From positions 248,001-312,000 of the forward strand of contig NZ_FNVO01000004.1 of the NCBI RefSeq assembly GCF_900108175.1: a DNA stretch of 64,000 nt. Reading direction: 5' to 3'. Shown here piece after piece: positions 33,600 through 42,605 of the stretch. A program made the translations under genes and the position numbers. The first letter of the stretch is position 1; each line of letters begins with the position of its first letter. Source of the DNA: Thermomonospora echinospora. GTDB lineage: Bacteria > Actinomycetota > Actinomycetes > Streptosporangiales > Streptosporangiaceae. The notes beneath the pieces are model-generated. The model was given only the letters and a program-made list of their open reading frames with translations. It did not search any database and had not been told where the DNA came from.

Positions 33600-35394
33600 A
33601 GCGGGGGGCCTTGATCGAGACCCGCTTGCCCCAGCCGGCATAGCTGGTGGTCAGTACGACGCTCTTGGCGCCCGTTCCGACGGTGATCCGGATCTGGCGG
33701 GGCAGTCCGGCCGAGTCGAGGGCGAGCACGAAGCTCACCTCCTTGGCCCCGGTGGCGCGGCCCAGGTCGCCGAAGAGCGGCCCGTCGGTCAGCTCGGCCA
33801 CCGGCGCGACGCCCCGGTAGACGTGCCCGGACCGACGCAGTGTGGTGCTCTCCTTCACCAGCGCGGTCACGCTCGTCACGGAGGTGCTCCGGCGCACCTC
33901 GGCCGCCAGCGGCGCGTAGCCCTGCCGCTGCGTGCTCGCCGAGGAGACCGGCCGCCAGTCCGCGCCGATCCGCACGTAGGCGGTCTCGCCCAGCAGGATC
34001 GTGCGGGCCGCGCGGCGAGTCTGCGGGGTGGCGCCCGACACGAGCATCGAGTAGGCGGGATCGCGGCCGTTCAGCAGCCGGAGCTGGCCCCTGGCGCTGA
34101 CCGCCGGGCCGCAGCAGCCGGTCCGGCGGAAGGAGAAGGACGCGCTGGGCCGCCGCGCCGCCGTCCGCTCGATCCGCGCGGCCAGCGCCGTGCCCGCGCC
34201 CGTGGCGGGCGCGGTGGCCGACGGGGTCGGCTGCGGGCTGCCGGTGGCGGTCGGCGGGGTCGGGGAGGCGGTCTGCCGGCCGGACGCGCCCTCGTCGTCC
34301 CCGCCCGCGGAGTTGATCGCGACGGCGCCCAGCGCCGCGGCGATCACCAGGACCGCCGCGGCGGCCCCCACGACGGGCCCGAGCCGCCGCCTGCCGCTCC
34401 CAGCGGGCCGCTGCGAGCCGTCGGAGTCCGTCCTGGAGGGCGCGGTGGGGGGCGGGGCCGCCGCCGCCGCTGCGGCCATCTCCGCCAGCCTGCCGCGTCC
34501 CTGGGCCTGCCAGGAGGGCCCGTAGGCGGCGACCGCGGCCTCCTCCAGCCCGGCCAGGAACTCCTCCGCCGAGGCGGGGCGGGTGACCGGGTCCTTGGCC
34601 AGCCCCGCCGCGATCAGCCCGCGCAGCGGCCCCGGCACCGTCTCGATCGGGACCGGCGTCTCCCGGTGCGCCCTGGCCAGCGCCGCCAGCGCCCGGCCGC
34701 CGGTGCCGCCGGTGTCGTACGGGCGGCGGCCGGTCAGGCACTCGTAGAACAGCACGGTCGCCGCGTACAGGTCGGAGGCGGGCGAGGCGGGGGCGCCGTC
34801 CCACAGCTCGGGCGCCAGGTAGCCGGGCGTGCCGGGCGGCTCCTCACCGGCCCTGGCGTGGCGCGGCGGGATGATCCCGAAGTCGGTGATCCGGACCTCG
34901 CCGTCGGCCTCGACCAGCACGTTGGCGGGCTTGAAGTCCCGGTGGACCACCCCGGCGGCGTGCGCGGCGGCCAGCCCGGCCAGCGAGCCGCCGAAGACGG
35001 CCAGCGCGGCCAGCGGGCCGGTGGGGCCCTGGGTGTCCAGCACCCGCCGCAGGCTGACCCCCTCGATCCGCTGCATCACCACCGCGCTGGAGGATCCGGG
35101 CCCCTCCACGAAGTCGTACAGCTCGGCGATGCCGGGGTCCTCCAACTGCGACAGCCGCCGGGCCAGCGCCCGGTACTCCGTCAGCCACGACGGGTCCGCC
35201 GCCAGCCGTTCGTCCAGGTACTTGATCGCGACCTTGGTCCGGGTGATGTCATCGACGGCCAGCATCACCCGTCCGGAGGCGCCGCGCCCCAGTTCCTCCA
35301 CGTGCGTGAAGCCCGGGACCGTCCAGCCGTCCACCACTTTCTCCGTCTTCCCTCCGGCTCGTGCGGCCCGGCAATCGGCCACAGGCCCGGACAT
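33598..35394 (-). CDS. Membrane receptor-type serine/threonine protein kinase
   Basis: The 598-residue protein has a complete Hanks-type kinase domain: glycine loop GRGASG (36-41), Lys58 in VAIKYL, HRDFKPANVL (151-160), DFG (171-173) and the APE equivalent YLAPELWDG. A linker and one transmembrane helix (about 344-365) lead to an outer Pro/Thr-rich stalk and a domain of about 190 residues. The outer domain resembles LprG/LppX-type lipoprotein folds (MLVSGATPQTRR, KESTTLRRSGHVYRG, KEVSFVLALDSAGLPRQI) and contains adjacent cysteines in TGCCGP. A second possible start is GTG at 35337 or 35334, behind a GGAG site. It is divergent from hemL; its ligand is unknown. Confidence 0.9.
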   Translation of the reverse strand: MSGPVADCRAARAGGKTEKVVDGWTVPGFTHVEELGRGASGRVMLAVDDITRTKVAIKYLDERLAADPSWLTEYRALARRLSQLEDPGIAELYDFVEGPGSSSAVVMQRIEGVSLRRVLDTQGPTGPLAALAVFGGSLAGLAAAHAAGVVHRDFKPANVLVEADGEVRITDFGIIPPRHARAGEEPPGTPGYLAPELWDGAPASPASDLYAATVLFYECLTGRRPYDTGGTGGRALAALARAHRETPVPIETVPGPLRGLIAAGLAKDPVTRPASAEEFLAGLEEAAVAAYGPSWQAQGRGRLAEMAAAAAAAPPPTAPSRTDSDGSQRPAGSGRRRLGPVVGAAAAVLVIAAALGAVAINSAGGDDEGASGRQTASPTPPTATGSPQPTPSATAPATGAGTALAARIERTAARRPSASFSFRRTGCCGPAVSARGQLRLLNGRDPAYSMLVSGATPQTRRAARTILLGETAYVRIGADWRPVSSASTQRQGYAPLAAEVRRSTSVTSVTALVKESTTLRRSGHVYRGVAPVAELTDGPLFGDLGRATGAKEVSFVLALDSAGLPRQIRITVGTGAKSVVLTTSYAGWGKRVSIKAPR

Positions 35395-35500
35395 CGCGGC
35401 CGTCGTCGACGGCGAACCCCGTATCGGTATTGGGTGGATATCGGCCCCTCGCCGCCCGGGTCAAGTGCCTTCACCGGATTGCGACTGAGAGACTGGCGGA

Positions 35501-36796
35501 GTGACTGGCATCGATCTCTCCCAGCAGCTCTTCGACCGGGCCGGTGAGGTGGTGCCCGGCGGCGTCAACTCGCCGGTGCGCGCCTTCCGGGCGGTGGGCG
35601 GCACGCCCCGCTTCATCGCCTCCGCGCGCGGCCCGTACCTCACCGACGTCGACGGCAACGAGTACGTGGACCTGATCTGCTCGTGGGGGCCGATGATCCT
35701 CGGCCACGCCCACCCGGCGGTGGTGGAGGCCGTCCAGCGGGCCGCCGAGCGCGGCACCTCCTACGGCGCCCCCACCCCGGGCGAGGTGGAGCTGGCCGAG
35801 GAGATCGTGGCCCGCACTCCGGTCGACAAGGTCCGCCTGGTCAACTCCGGCACCGAGGCCACCATGTCGGCGATCCGGCTGGCGCGGGGCTTCACCGGGC
35901 GCGGCAAGGTGGTCAAGTTCGCCGGCTGCTACCACGGGCACGTGGACGCTCTGCTGGCCGCCGCCGGCTCCGGGGTGGCCACCCTGGCGCTGCCGGACAC
36001 CCCCGGCGTCACCGGCGCCACCACCGCGGACACGATCGTGCTGCCCTACAACGACGTGCCCGCGGTCGAGCTGGCGTTCGGCGAGCACGGCCACGAGATC
36101 GCCTGCGTCATCACCGAGGCCTGCCCCTGCAACATGGGCGTGGTGCCGCCGGAGCCCAACTTCAACCGGCTGCTGAAGTCGCTGTGCGAGCGGTACGGCG
36201 CCCTGCTCATCCTGGACGAGGTGCTGACCGGCTTCCGCGCCTCCCGTTCGGGCTGGTACGGCCTGGAGGGCGTGCCGGGCGACCTGATGACCTTCGGCAA
36301 GGTGATGGGCGGCGGCCTGCCTGCCGCCGCGTTCGGCGGGCGCGCCGATGTCATGGACCACCTGGCCCCGGCCGGCCCCGTCTACCAGGCCGGCACCCTG
36401 TCGGGCAATCCGCTGGCCACCGCCGCCGGCCTGGCCACCCTGCGCAACGCCACCGAGGAGGTCTACGAGGGCATCGCCCGCGCCGCCTCCGTGGTCGCCC
36501 GCGCCGCCACCGAGGCGCTGACCAAGGAGGGTGTCCCGCACCGCCTGCAGGTCGCCGGCAGCCTGTTCTCGATCTTCTTCACCGACGAGCCGGTCCTCGA
36601 CTTCGCCGCCGCCCAGCGGCAGAACGCCAAGGCCTACGCGGCGTTCTTCCACGCGGCGCTGGACCAGGGGGTCTACCTGCCTCCGTCGGCCTACGAGGTC
36701 TGGTTCCTGTCGGCGGCTCACGACGACGCGGCGCTGGACCGTGTCGTGTCGGCCATGCCCGGCGCGGCCCGGGCGGCCGCCGAGGTGGGCGACTGA
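35501..36796 (+). CDS. hemL: Glutamate-1-semialdehyde 2,1-aminomutase
   Basis: HemL converts glutamate-1-semialdehyde to 5-aminolevulinate using PLP, the step after HemA. The 431-residue product has the N-terminal [28 protein letters not shown], the AND-like DEVLTGFR and the PLP lysine Lys267 in [17 protein letters not shown]. The GTG start at 35501 follows a GGCGGAG site. It stands apart from the hem operon, separated by the prim-pol and kinase genes, and no Rex site is seen before it. Its length is normal. Confidence 0.97.
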   Translation: MTGIDLSQQLFDRAGEVVPGGVNSPVRAFRAVGGTPRFIASARGPYLTDVDGNEYVDLICSWGPMILGHAHPAVVEAVQRAAERGTSYGAPTPGEVELAEEIVARTPVDKVRLVNSGTEATMSAIRLARGFTGRGKVVKFAGCYHGHVDALLAAAGSGVATLALPDTPGVTGATTADTIVLPYNDVPAVELAFGEHGHEIACVITEACPCNMGVVPPEPNFNRLLKSLCERYGALLILDEVLTGFRASRSGWYGLEGVPGDLMTFGKVMGGGLPAAAFGGRADVMDHLAPAGPVYQAGTLSGNPLATAAGLATLRNATEEVYEGIARAASVVARAATEALTKEGVPHRLQVAGSLFSIFFTDEPVLDFAAAQRQNAKAYAAFFHAALDQGVYLPPSAYEVWFLSAAHDDAALDRVVSAMPGAARAAAEVGD

Positions 36797-36842
36797 GCCT
36801 CTCGCCGGGCCCGGTCGGGGCCGCCTGAGCACACGCCGGACC

Positions 36843-37781
36843 TCAGACCCGCGCGACACGGCTCAGGCGGTCCCCGTCCGGCCGGTGCTCCGCTGGGGGC
36901 GGCGGGGCCGGCCGCGACCGCCGGACGCTGCCGGCGGCCACGCCGCCGATGACGAGCACGGCGGCCAGCCAGCGCACCGCGCCGACCCGCTCGCCCAGCA
37001 CCAGCATCGCCGACACGATCCCGAACGGCGGTACGAGCAGGGAGTACATCGCCACCGTCCCCGCCTCGTACCGCCGCATCAGCCATCCCCACAGCCCGAA
37101 CCCCACCAGGGTGGACAGGTAGGCGATGTACGCCAGCGAGCCCACCCCGGTGAGGGTCAGGTGCGTCAGCGCCCGCAGGCCCGCGGCCGGCCCCTCGAAG
37201 ACCAGCGACAGGGCCAGCAGCGGCAGTGGCGGCACCAGCGACATCCACACCATGAACGCCAGCGCGTCCACCGGCTCGGCGGCCGTCTGGTTCATCCGCC
37301 GCATCGCCACGTTCGCCAGCCCCCACATGGACGCGCCGACCACGCAGAGCACGAACGCCGGCAGCGGGCCGCCCTGCCCGAAGTCGAGTCCGATCAGCGC
37401 GACGCCGCCGAAGGCCACCAGCATGCCCGCCGCCTGGCGGCGACCGAGTCGCTCGCGCAGCAGCAGCCCGGCGAAGACGATCGTGAACAGCGCCTGTGTC
37501 TGGAGCACCAGCGACGACAGGCCGGCGGGCATGCCCATCCGCATCCCCAGGAACAGCAGCCCGAACTGCCCGACCCCGAGCGGCAGTCCGACCAGCCACA
37601 GCCACCGCACCGGTACGCGCGGCCGGCGCAGGAAGAACACCGCGGGGACGGCCGCCGCCACGAACCGCAGCGCTGCGAACAGCAGGGGCGGAAAGCTGTC
37701 GAGGCCCACTTCGATCACCACGAAGTTGAACCCCCAGATGGCCGCGATCAGGGTGGCCAGCAGCACGTCACGAGGTCGCAT
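36843..37781 (-). CDS. EamA/DMT-superfamily transporter
   Basis: The 312-residue protein has ten hydrophobic helices in two EamA repeats, beginning MRPRDVLLATLIAAIWGFNFVVIEVGL. Members export amino acids or metabolites. I take the ATG at 37781 because it begins the family's N-terminus. The frame continues to a TTG at 37820, and the nearest GGAGG abuts the ATG with no spacing, so initiation is uncertain. It is divergent from a LysR gene with 139 bp between, the classical arrangement for an exporter controlled by its neighbour. Confidence 0.88.
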   Translation of the reverse strand: MRPRDVLLATLIAAIWGFNFVVIEVGLDSFPPLLFAALRFVAAAVPAVFFLRRPRVPVRWLWLVGLPLGVGQFGLLFLGMRMGMPAGLSSLVLQTQALFTIVFAGLLLRERLGRRQAAGMLVAFGGVALIGLDFGQGGPLPAFVLCVVGASMWGLANVAMRRMNQTAAEPVDALAFMVWMSLVPPLPLLALSLVFEGPAAGLRALTHLTLTGVGSLAYIAYLSTLVGFGLWGWLMRRYEAGTVAMYSLLVPPFGIVSAMLVLGERVGAVRWLAAVLVIGGVAAGSVRRSRPAPPPPAEHRPDGDRLSRVARV

Positions 37782-37920
37782 CCTCCGATGCTGACGCCCC
37801 CTAATGTTAAGCACAAGCAAGAATTTCTTGAGGGAACCCTTCAGTGATCCTTCATCGATCTGGAGAGATTCTGTTAAGAGAGTGGTGGAAGCGGCGCATA
37901 TTCCGGTTTAGATTTGCTTC

Positions 37921-38835
37921 ATGCTTGATCTGGATCGGCTGCGCGCCCTGCACGCGGTGGCCACCCACGGATCGGTCAGCGCCGCCGCCGAGGCCCTGCA
38001 CGTGACGACTTCGGCAGTCTCCCAGCAACTGGCCAAGCTGGAGCGGGAGACCGGCCAGAAGCTCCTGGAGCGCAACGGCCGGGGCGTGCGGCTGACCGAC
38101 GCGGCGCACCTGCTCGTCACGCACGCCGAGGGCATCCTGTCCCTGGTCGAGCGGGCCGAGGCCGACCTGGAGGCGCACCGCGGGGTCGTGGTGGGCGAGC
38201 TGTCGGTGGCCGCCTTCCCCACCGCGATCCGCGGCCTGATCCCGGCCGCGCTGGCCTCGCTGCGCGCCGCCCATCCCGAGCTGCGGGTGCTGATCAGGGA
38301 GTACGACCCGTCGGTGAGCCTGCCGCTGGTCACCCGGGGCGACGTCGACCTGGCGATCGTCCAGGACTGGAACAACGAGCCCATCCCCGTGCTGGAGGGC
38401 CTGGTCAAGGGGGCCATCTGCGAGGACGTGGCCGACGTCGCGCTGCCGGCCGGGCACCCGCTGGCGCACCGCGAGGTCGTCGACCTCAAGGAGCTGGCCG
38501 GGGACCGCTGGATCAGCTCGACGCCGGGCTCGATCTGCTGCGACTGGCTGACCCACACCCTGCGCTCGTTCGACAGCGAGCCGCGCATCGACCACATGGC
38601 CTACGAGTTCGCCACCCAGCTCGCCCTGGTCGCCGCCGGGCTCGGCAACATCATCCTGCCCCGCCTGGGCCGCTGCGACGTCCCCGAGGGCGTCCGCATC
38701 GTCTCCCTGCGCCACAGCCTCAGCCGCCGCGTCTACGCCGTCTGGCGCGAGGAGGCCGCCCGCCGTCCGGCCATCTGCGCCGCCCTCGACGCTCTGCGCG
38801 TGTCCGCCCGGCCGGCCGTGGCGGCCCCGGCGTAG
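37921..38835 (+). CDS. LysR-family transcriptional regulator
   Basis: The 304-residue protein has an N-terminal winged helix-turn-helix (LDRLRALHAVATHGSVSAAAEALHV, SAVSQQLAKLERETG, LLERNGRGVRLTDA) and a periplasmic-binding-like effector domain from about residue 90. It probably controls the divergent EamA transporter, and LysR proteins usually also control themselves. I did not find a convincing T-N11-A palindrome in the gap. It ends 80 bp before the phosphatase gene and is not clearly part of the cytochrome operon. Confidence 0.92.
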   Translation: MLDLDRLRALHAVATHGSVSAAAEALHVTTSAVSQQLAKLERETGQKLLERNGRGVRLTDAAHLLVTHAEGILSLVERAEADLEAHRGVVVGELSVAAFPTAIRGLIPAALASLRAAHPELRVLIREYDPSVSLPLVTRGDVDLAIVQDWNNEPIPVLEGLVKGAICEDVADVALPAGHPLAHREVVDLKELAGDRWISSTPGSICCDWLTHTLRSFDSEPRIDHMAYEFATQLALVAAGLGNIILPRLGRCDVPEGVRIVSLRHSLSRRVYAVWREEAARRPAICAALDALRVSARPAVAAPA

Positions 38836-38915
38836 CTCCGTGGCGCCCCGCGTCCGCCTGCGGGAACGGGCCGGGGACGGGCGCGCCCCGGTCCGCGGGT
38901 AGTCTGGCGTCCGCC

Positions 38916-39554
38916 ATGAGTGAGAAGACGATCGTTCATCTGATGCGGCACGGTGAAGTGCACAACCCCGAGGGAATTCTGTACGGGCGGTTGCCGGGGT
39001 ACCGCCTCAGTGAGAACGGCGTGCTCATGGCGCAGGAGGTGGCCAAATGGTTCGCCGACCACGACGTCACCGCGCTGTTCTCCTCGCCCCTGGAGCGGGC
39101 GCTGGAGACCGCCGCCCCGATGTCGGAGCTGTTCGACCTGCCGGTGACGGTGGAGGAACGGCTGATCGAGGCCGGCAACCACTTCGAGGGCATGACGTTC
39201 GGGGTGGGGCAGGGCTCGCTGCGCCGGCCCGCGCACTGGCCGTTCCTGATCAACCCGGTCCGGCCGTCGTGGGGCGAGCCGTACCGGCAGATCGCGGCGC
39301 GGATGAAGGCCGCCGTGATCGCGGCCCGTGATGCGGCCCGCGGGCACGAGGCGGTGTGCGTCAGCCACCAGCTGCCGATCTGGACGCTGCGGCGGTTCGC
39401 CGAGCACCGCCGGATGTGGCACCACCCCAGGCGGCGGCAGTGCGAGCTGGCCAGCGTGACCAGCCTGACGTTCGAGGGCACCCGGCTGGTCGAGGTGGCC
39501 TACCACGAGCCCGCCGCCGGGCTGGTGCAGCGCCCCACGGTCCCGGGCGCCTGA
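38916..39554 (+). CDS. Histidine phosphatase family protein (phosphoglycerate mutase-like)
   Basis: The 212-residue protein starts with the catalytic motif LMRHGEVHNPEG and has the second active-site pieces SSPLERALETAAPM and VCVSHQLPIWTLRRF. It is therefore an active-looking branch-2-like phosphatase, but its substrate is unknown. It precedes the thioredoxin-like resA gene by 47 bp. The same pair begins the cytochrome c maturation cluster in mycobacteria (Rv0525-Rv0529 by recollection), so it may act in that system. Confidence 0.9.
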   Translation: MSEKTIVHLMRHGEVHNPEGILYGRLPGYRLSENGVLMAQEVAKWFADHDVTALFSSPLERALETAAPMSELFDLPVTVEERLIEAGNHFEGMTFGVGQGSLRRPAHWPFLINPVRPSWGEPYRQIAARMKAAVIAARDAARGHEAVCVSHQLPIWTLRRFAEHRRMWHHPRRRQCELASVTSLTFEGTRLVEVAYHEPAAGLVQRPTVPGA

Positions 39555-39561
39555 ACCCCGC

Positions 39562-39590
39562 ACTACAGTGATGTACTACGTCGTGTAGTA
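39562..39590 (+). promoter_or_regulatory. Inverted repeats upstream of resA
   Basis: TACTAC (39574-39579) and GTAGTA (39585-39590) pair across 5 bases. An outer pair ACTACA (39562-39567) and TGTAGT (39584-39589) also exists. The latter resembles BlaI/MecI-type half-sites (TACA...TGTA). It ends one base before the GAGGAG ribosome site, so binding or RNA folding there could control the cytochrome c operon. Confidence 0.45.
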
Positions 39591-39601
39591 GAGGAGTTCC
39601 C

Positions 39602-40183
39602 ATGGCCCGAGTCAGGGTCGTCGCCGCGGGTGCCGTGGCCGCCTGCGCGCTGCTGGCCGGATGCGCGGGCACCCAGGGCGCGCAGACCGGTCCGGGCAGC
39701 GGCGACAACCGCTTCATCGCCGGCGACGGCACGGCGCAGGTCATCAAGGCCACCGACCGCAGGGCCGCCCCGCGCGTGGAGGGCACCACGCTGGAGGACA
39801 AGCCGCTGCGGCTGGCCGACCTCGGCGGCAAGGTCGTGGTGCTGAACTTCTGGGCCTCCTGGTGCGGTCCCTGCCGGGGCGAGGCGCCCACGCTGCAGAA
39901 GCTGTCCACCGAGCACAAGCCCAAGGGCGTGGAGTTCGTCGGGGTCAACTTCAAGGACTTCAAGGAGCCGGCCCGGGCCATGGAACGCACCTTCCAGGTC
40001 ACCTACCCGAGCCTGTACGACCACGACGGCCGGCTGATGCTGGAGTTCCGCGACGTCCCGCCGAGCGCGGTGCCCAGCACCCTGATCTTCGACCGGCAGG
40101 GCCGGATCGCCGCCCGCATCATCGGCCCCACCACCTACTCGCAGCTCAACCCGCTGATCACCCAGATCGCCGCGGAGCGGTGA
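39602..40183 (+). CDS. ResA/TlpA-like thiol-disulfide lipoprotein
   Basis: The 193-residue lipoprotein has an N-terminal signal with lipobox LLAG-C (Cys near residue 21) and a thioredoxin-like fold with [14 protein letters not shown]. ResA-type proteins reduce apocytochrome c heme-binding cysteines on the outer face. A cis-Pro region ([13 protein letters not shown]) completes the fold. The ATG at 39602 follows GAGGAG. It is 4 bases before ccdA, which would supply its electrons from the cytoplasm, and the ResB/CcsB synthetase follows. Confidence 0.93.
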   Translation: MARVRVVAAGAVAACALLAGCAGTQGAQTGPGSGDNRFIAGDGTAQVIKATDRRAAPRVEGTTLEDKPLRLADLGGKVVVLNFWASWCGPCRGEAPTLQKLSTEHKPKGVEFVGVNFKDFKEPARAMERTFQVTYPSLYDHDGRLMLEFRDVPPSAVPSTLIFDRQGRIAARIIGPTTYSQLNPLITQIAAER

Positions 40184-40187
40184 CCGC

Positions 40188-40958
40188 GTGGTGCCGACGG
40201 GGGAGGCGGTGATCCTGGCGGGGGTCGGGGAGACGGTCGCGAGCGGGTCGCTGCTGGCGGCGGTGCCGCTGGCGGTGCTGGCCGGGCTGGTCTCCTTCGC
40301 CTCCCCGTGCGTGCTGCCGCTGGTGCCCGGCTACCTGTCGTACGTCACCGGCATGTCCGGCGTCGACCTGGAACGGCAGCACCGGGGGCGGCTGGTGGCC
40401 GGGGCGGCGCTGTTCATCACCGGGTTCACCGTGGTGTTCGTCAGCGCCGGGCTGGCGTTCGGCGGGCTCGGCCGCTGGCTGCTGGAGTACGCCGACCCGA
40501 TCACCCGCGTGCTCGGCGCGGTGACGATCGTGTTCGGGCTGGCCTTCATGGGGCTGATCCCCGGGCTGCAGCGCACCGTGAAGTCGGGACGGCTGCCGGC
40601 CGCCGGGCTGGCCGGGGCGCCGCTGCTGGGCGTGCTGTTCGGGCTCGGCTGGACGCCGTGCATCGGCCCCACCCTGGCGGCCGTCCAGACGCTGTCGTTC
40701 ACCGAGGCCAGCGCGGAACGCGGCGCCCTGCTGTCGCTGGCGTACTGCCTGGGGCTGGGGCTGCCGTTCGTGGCGACGGCGCTGGCCTACCGGCGGGCGC
40801 TGGGCGCGTTCGGCGCGATCAAGAGCCGCTACCGGCTGGTCATGCGGATCGGCGGCGGGATGCTCGTGGCGATCGGGCTGCTGCTGGTGACCGGCCTGTG
40901 GGGCGAGGCGACCCTTGGACTGAAGTCGTGGATCGGCGGCTTCGAGACGGTGATCTGA
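40188..40958 (+). CDS. CcdA-like cytochrome c biogenesis thiol transporter
   Basis: CcdA passes reducing equivalents across the membrane to ResA. The 256-residue protein has about six hydrophobic helices and the paired cysteines expected: [19 protein letters not shown] in helix 1, and [14 protein letters not shown] in the fourth. The start is GTG 40188; the next codon is also GTG. It is one base from resB, so translation is coupled. Mycobacterial literature calls this gene ccsA or ccdA; I use the functional name. Confidence 0.92.
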   Translation: MVPTGEAVILAGVGETVASGSLLAAVPLAVLAGLVSFASPCVLPLVPGYLSYVTGMSGVDLERQHRGRLVAGAALFITGFTVVFVSAGLAFGGLGRWLLEYADPITRVLGAVTIVFGLAFMGLIPGLQRTVKSGRLPAAGLAGAPLLGVLFGLGWTPCIGPTLAAVQTLSFTEASAERGALLSLAYCLGLGLPFVATALAYRRALGAFGAIKSRYRLVMRIGGGMLVAIGLLLVTGLWGEATLGLKSWIGGFETVI

Positions 40959-40959
40959 G

Positions 40960-42600
40960 ATGACCAAGACACAGCGGGCCGACACCGGGACCACCGAGGC
41001 CACCGAGGCCCGGCCGGCTCCCCAGGCAGGCGGGCCGAAGCCCAGGGGCATGGGGCCGCTGGGCTGGCTGCGCTGGGGATGGCGGCAGCTGACCTCCATG
41101 CGCACCGCCCTGATCCTGCTGTTCCTGGTGGCGCTCGGCTCGGTGCCCGGGTCGATCCTGCCGCAGCGGGGCCAGGCGCCGGAACGGGTCGCCGAGTACT
41201 TGGAGCAGCACCGCACCCTCGGGCCCTGGCTGGACCGGCTCTCGCTGTTCGACGTGTTCGCCGCCCCCTGGTTCGCGGCCATCTACATCCTGCTGTTCGT
41301 GTCGCTGGCGGGCTGTGTGATCCCGCGCTCGCGGCAGCACTGGCGGGCGATGCGCGGGCAGCCGCCGGCCGCCCCGCGCAACCTGGCACGGCTGCCGCAG
41401 TCGGCGTCGTTCGAGACCGACCGGGAGGCCGGCGAGGTGCTGGCCGCGGCCCGGCGGCTGCTGCGCGGCAGGCGGTTCCGGGTCGCGGACGGGACGGCCT
41501 CGGTCGCGGCCGAGAAGGGCTACCTGGGCGAGATCGGCAACCTGGTCTTCCACCTGGCGCTGCTGGTGCTGCTGTTCGCGGTGGCGGCGGGGTCGCTGTT
41601 CGGCTACCGCGGCAACATCGTGCTGACCGAAGGCGGCGCCTTCGCCAACTCGCTGACCTACTACGACCAGTTCACGCCCGGCCGGCAGTTCAGCCCCGAC
41701 CAACTGGCCCCGTTCTCGATGCGGCTGGCCGACTTCCGGGCCGAGTACGTCACCGAGGGCGAACGGCGCGGCCAGCCGCTGGACTTCTCCGCCAAGGTCT
41801 ACTACCGGGAGGGCGCCGACTCCCCGGAGAAGCCGTACGACCTGCGGGTCAACCATCCGCTGGAGGTCGGCGGCGCCAAGATCTACATCCTGGGCCACGG
41901 CTACGCCCCCGAGTTCACGGTGCGCGACGGCCAGGGGAACGTCGCCTATCGGGGGGCGATGCCGTTCCTGCCGATCGAGCAGCGCAACTTCACCTCTGAA
42001 GGCGTCATCAAGGCGCCCGACGCCCGGCCCGAGCAACTGGCCTTCCAAGCGGTGTTCTGGCCCACCGCGGTCGCCGACACCCGCAACGCCCAGGTGGTGT
42101 CGGCCTTCCCGGCCCCGCTGAACCCGACCGTCTCGCTGATGACGTTCAAGGGCGACCTGGGCCTGGACTCCGGCATCCCCCAGTCGGTGTACCGGATCGA
42201 GGGCATCGGCAAGACGCTCCAGCCGGTCCGGGACGGCTCCAAGCTGCTGCGGCAGGGCGAGACCTTCCAGATCCCCGGCGGGGCCGGCTCGATCACCTTC
42301 GAGGGCACCAAGGAGTGGATCAGCCTGGCCGTCAACCACGACCCCGGGCGGGTGCCCGCGCTGGCCGCCGCGGTGGCCGCCATCGCCGGCATCGTCGCCT
42401 CGTTCATGGTGCGGCGCCGCCGGGTGTGGGTGCGTGCGACCCCTGGCGAGGGCGGGCGTACCGTGGTGGAGGTCGGCGGGCTGACGCTGGGCAACCCGAC
42501 CGCGGAATTCGACGACCTGGTGACGGCGCTGCGCCGTGACGTCCCCCCGACCGGCCCCGGCGACGCCCCGGCCGGTGCCGACGACAAGACCGAGGAGTGA
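40960..42600 (+). CDS. ResB-family cytochrome c synthetase subunit
   Basis: ResB (Ccs1) pairs with CcsB to attach heme to apocytochrome c outside the membrane (system II). The 546-residue protein begins with a disordered tail, then helices around RTALILLFLVALGSVPGSILPQ and IYILLFVSLAGCVIPR. A large outer region has GSLFGYRGNIVLTEG and NHPLEVGGAKIYILGHGY. A last helix pair near VAAIAGIVASFMV ends with a cytoplasmic tail. It is one base after ccdA. The following ccsB gene completes the complex. Confidence 0.93.
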   Translation: MTKTQRADTGTTEATEARPAPQAGGPKPRGMGPLGWLRWGWRQLTSMRTALILLFLVALGSVPGSILPQRGQAPERVAEYLEQHRTLGPWLDRLSLFDVFAAPWFAAIYILLFVSLAGCVIPRSRQHWRAMRGQPPAAPRNLARLPQSASFETDREAGEVLAAARRLLRGRRFRVADGTASVAAEKGYLGEIGNLVFHLALLVLLFAVAAGSLFGYRGNIVLTEGGAFANSLTYYDQFTPGRQFSPDQLAPFSMRLADFRAEYVTEGERRGQPLDFSAKVYYREGADSPEKPYDLRVNHPLEVGGAKIYILGHGYAPEFTVRDGQGNVAYRGAMPFLPIEQRNFTSEGVIKAPDARPEQLAFQAVFWPTAVADTRNAQVVSAFPAPLNPTVSLMTFKGDLGLDSGIPQSVYRIEGIGKTLQPVRDGSKLLRQGETFQIPGGAGSITFEGTKEWISLAVNHDPGRVPALAAAVAAIAGIVASFMVRRRRVWVRATPGEGGRTVVEVGGLTLGNPTAEFDDLVTALRRDVPPTGPGDAPAGADDKTEE

Positions 42601-42605
42601 CGAGC

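Noticed and set aside
32730-33641. A minus-strand gene opposite the prim-pol gene
   Set aside because: It is a low-complexity, motif-free frame; the plus-strand protein has recognisable prim-pol sequence.
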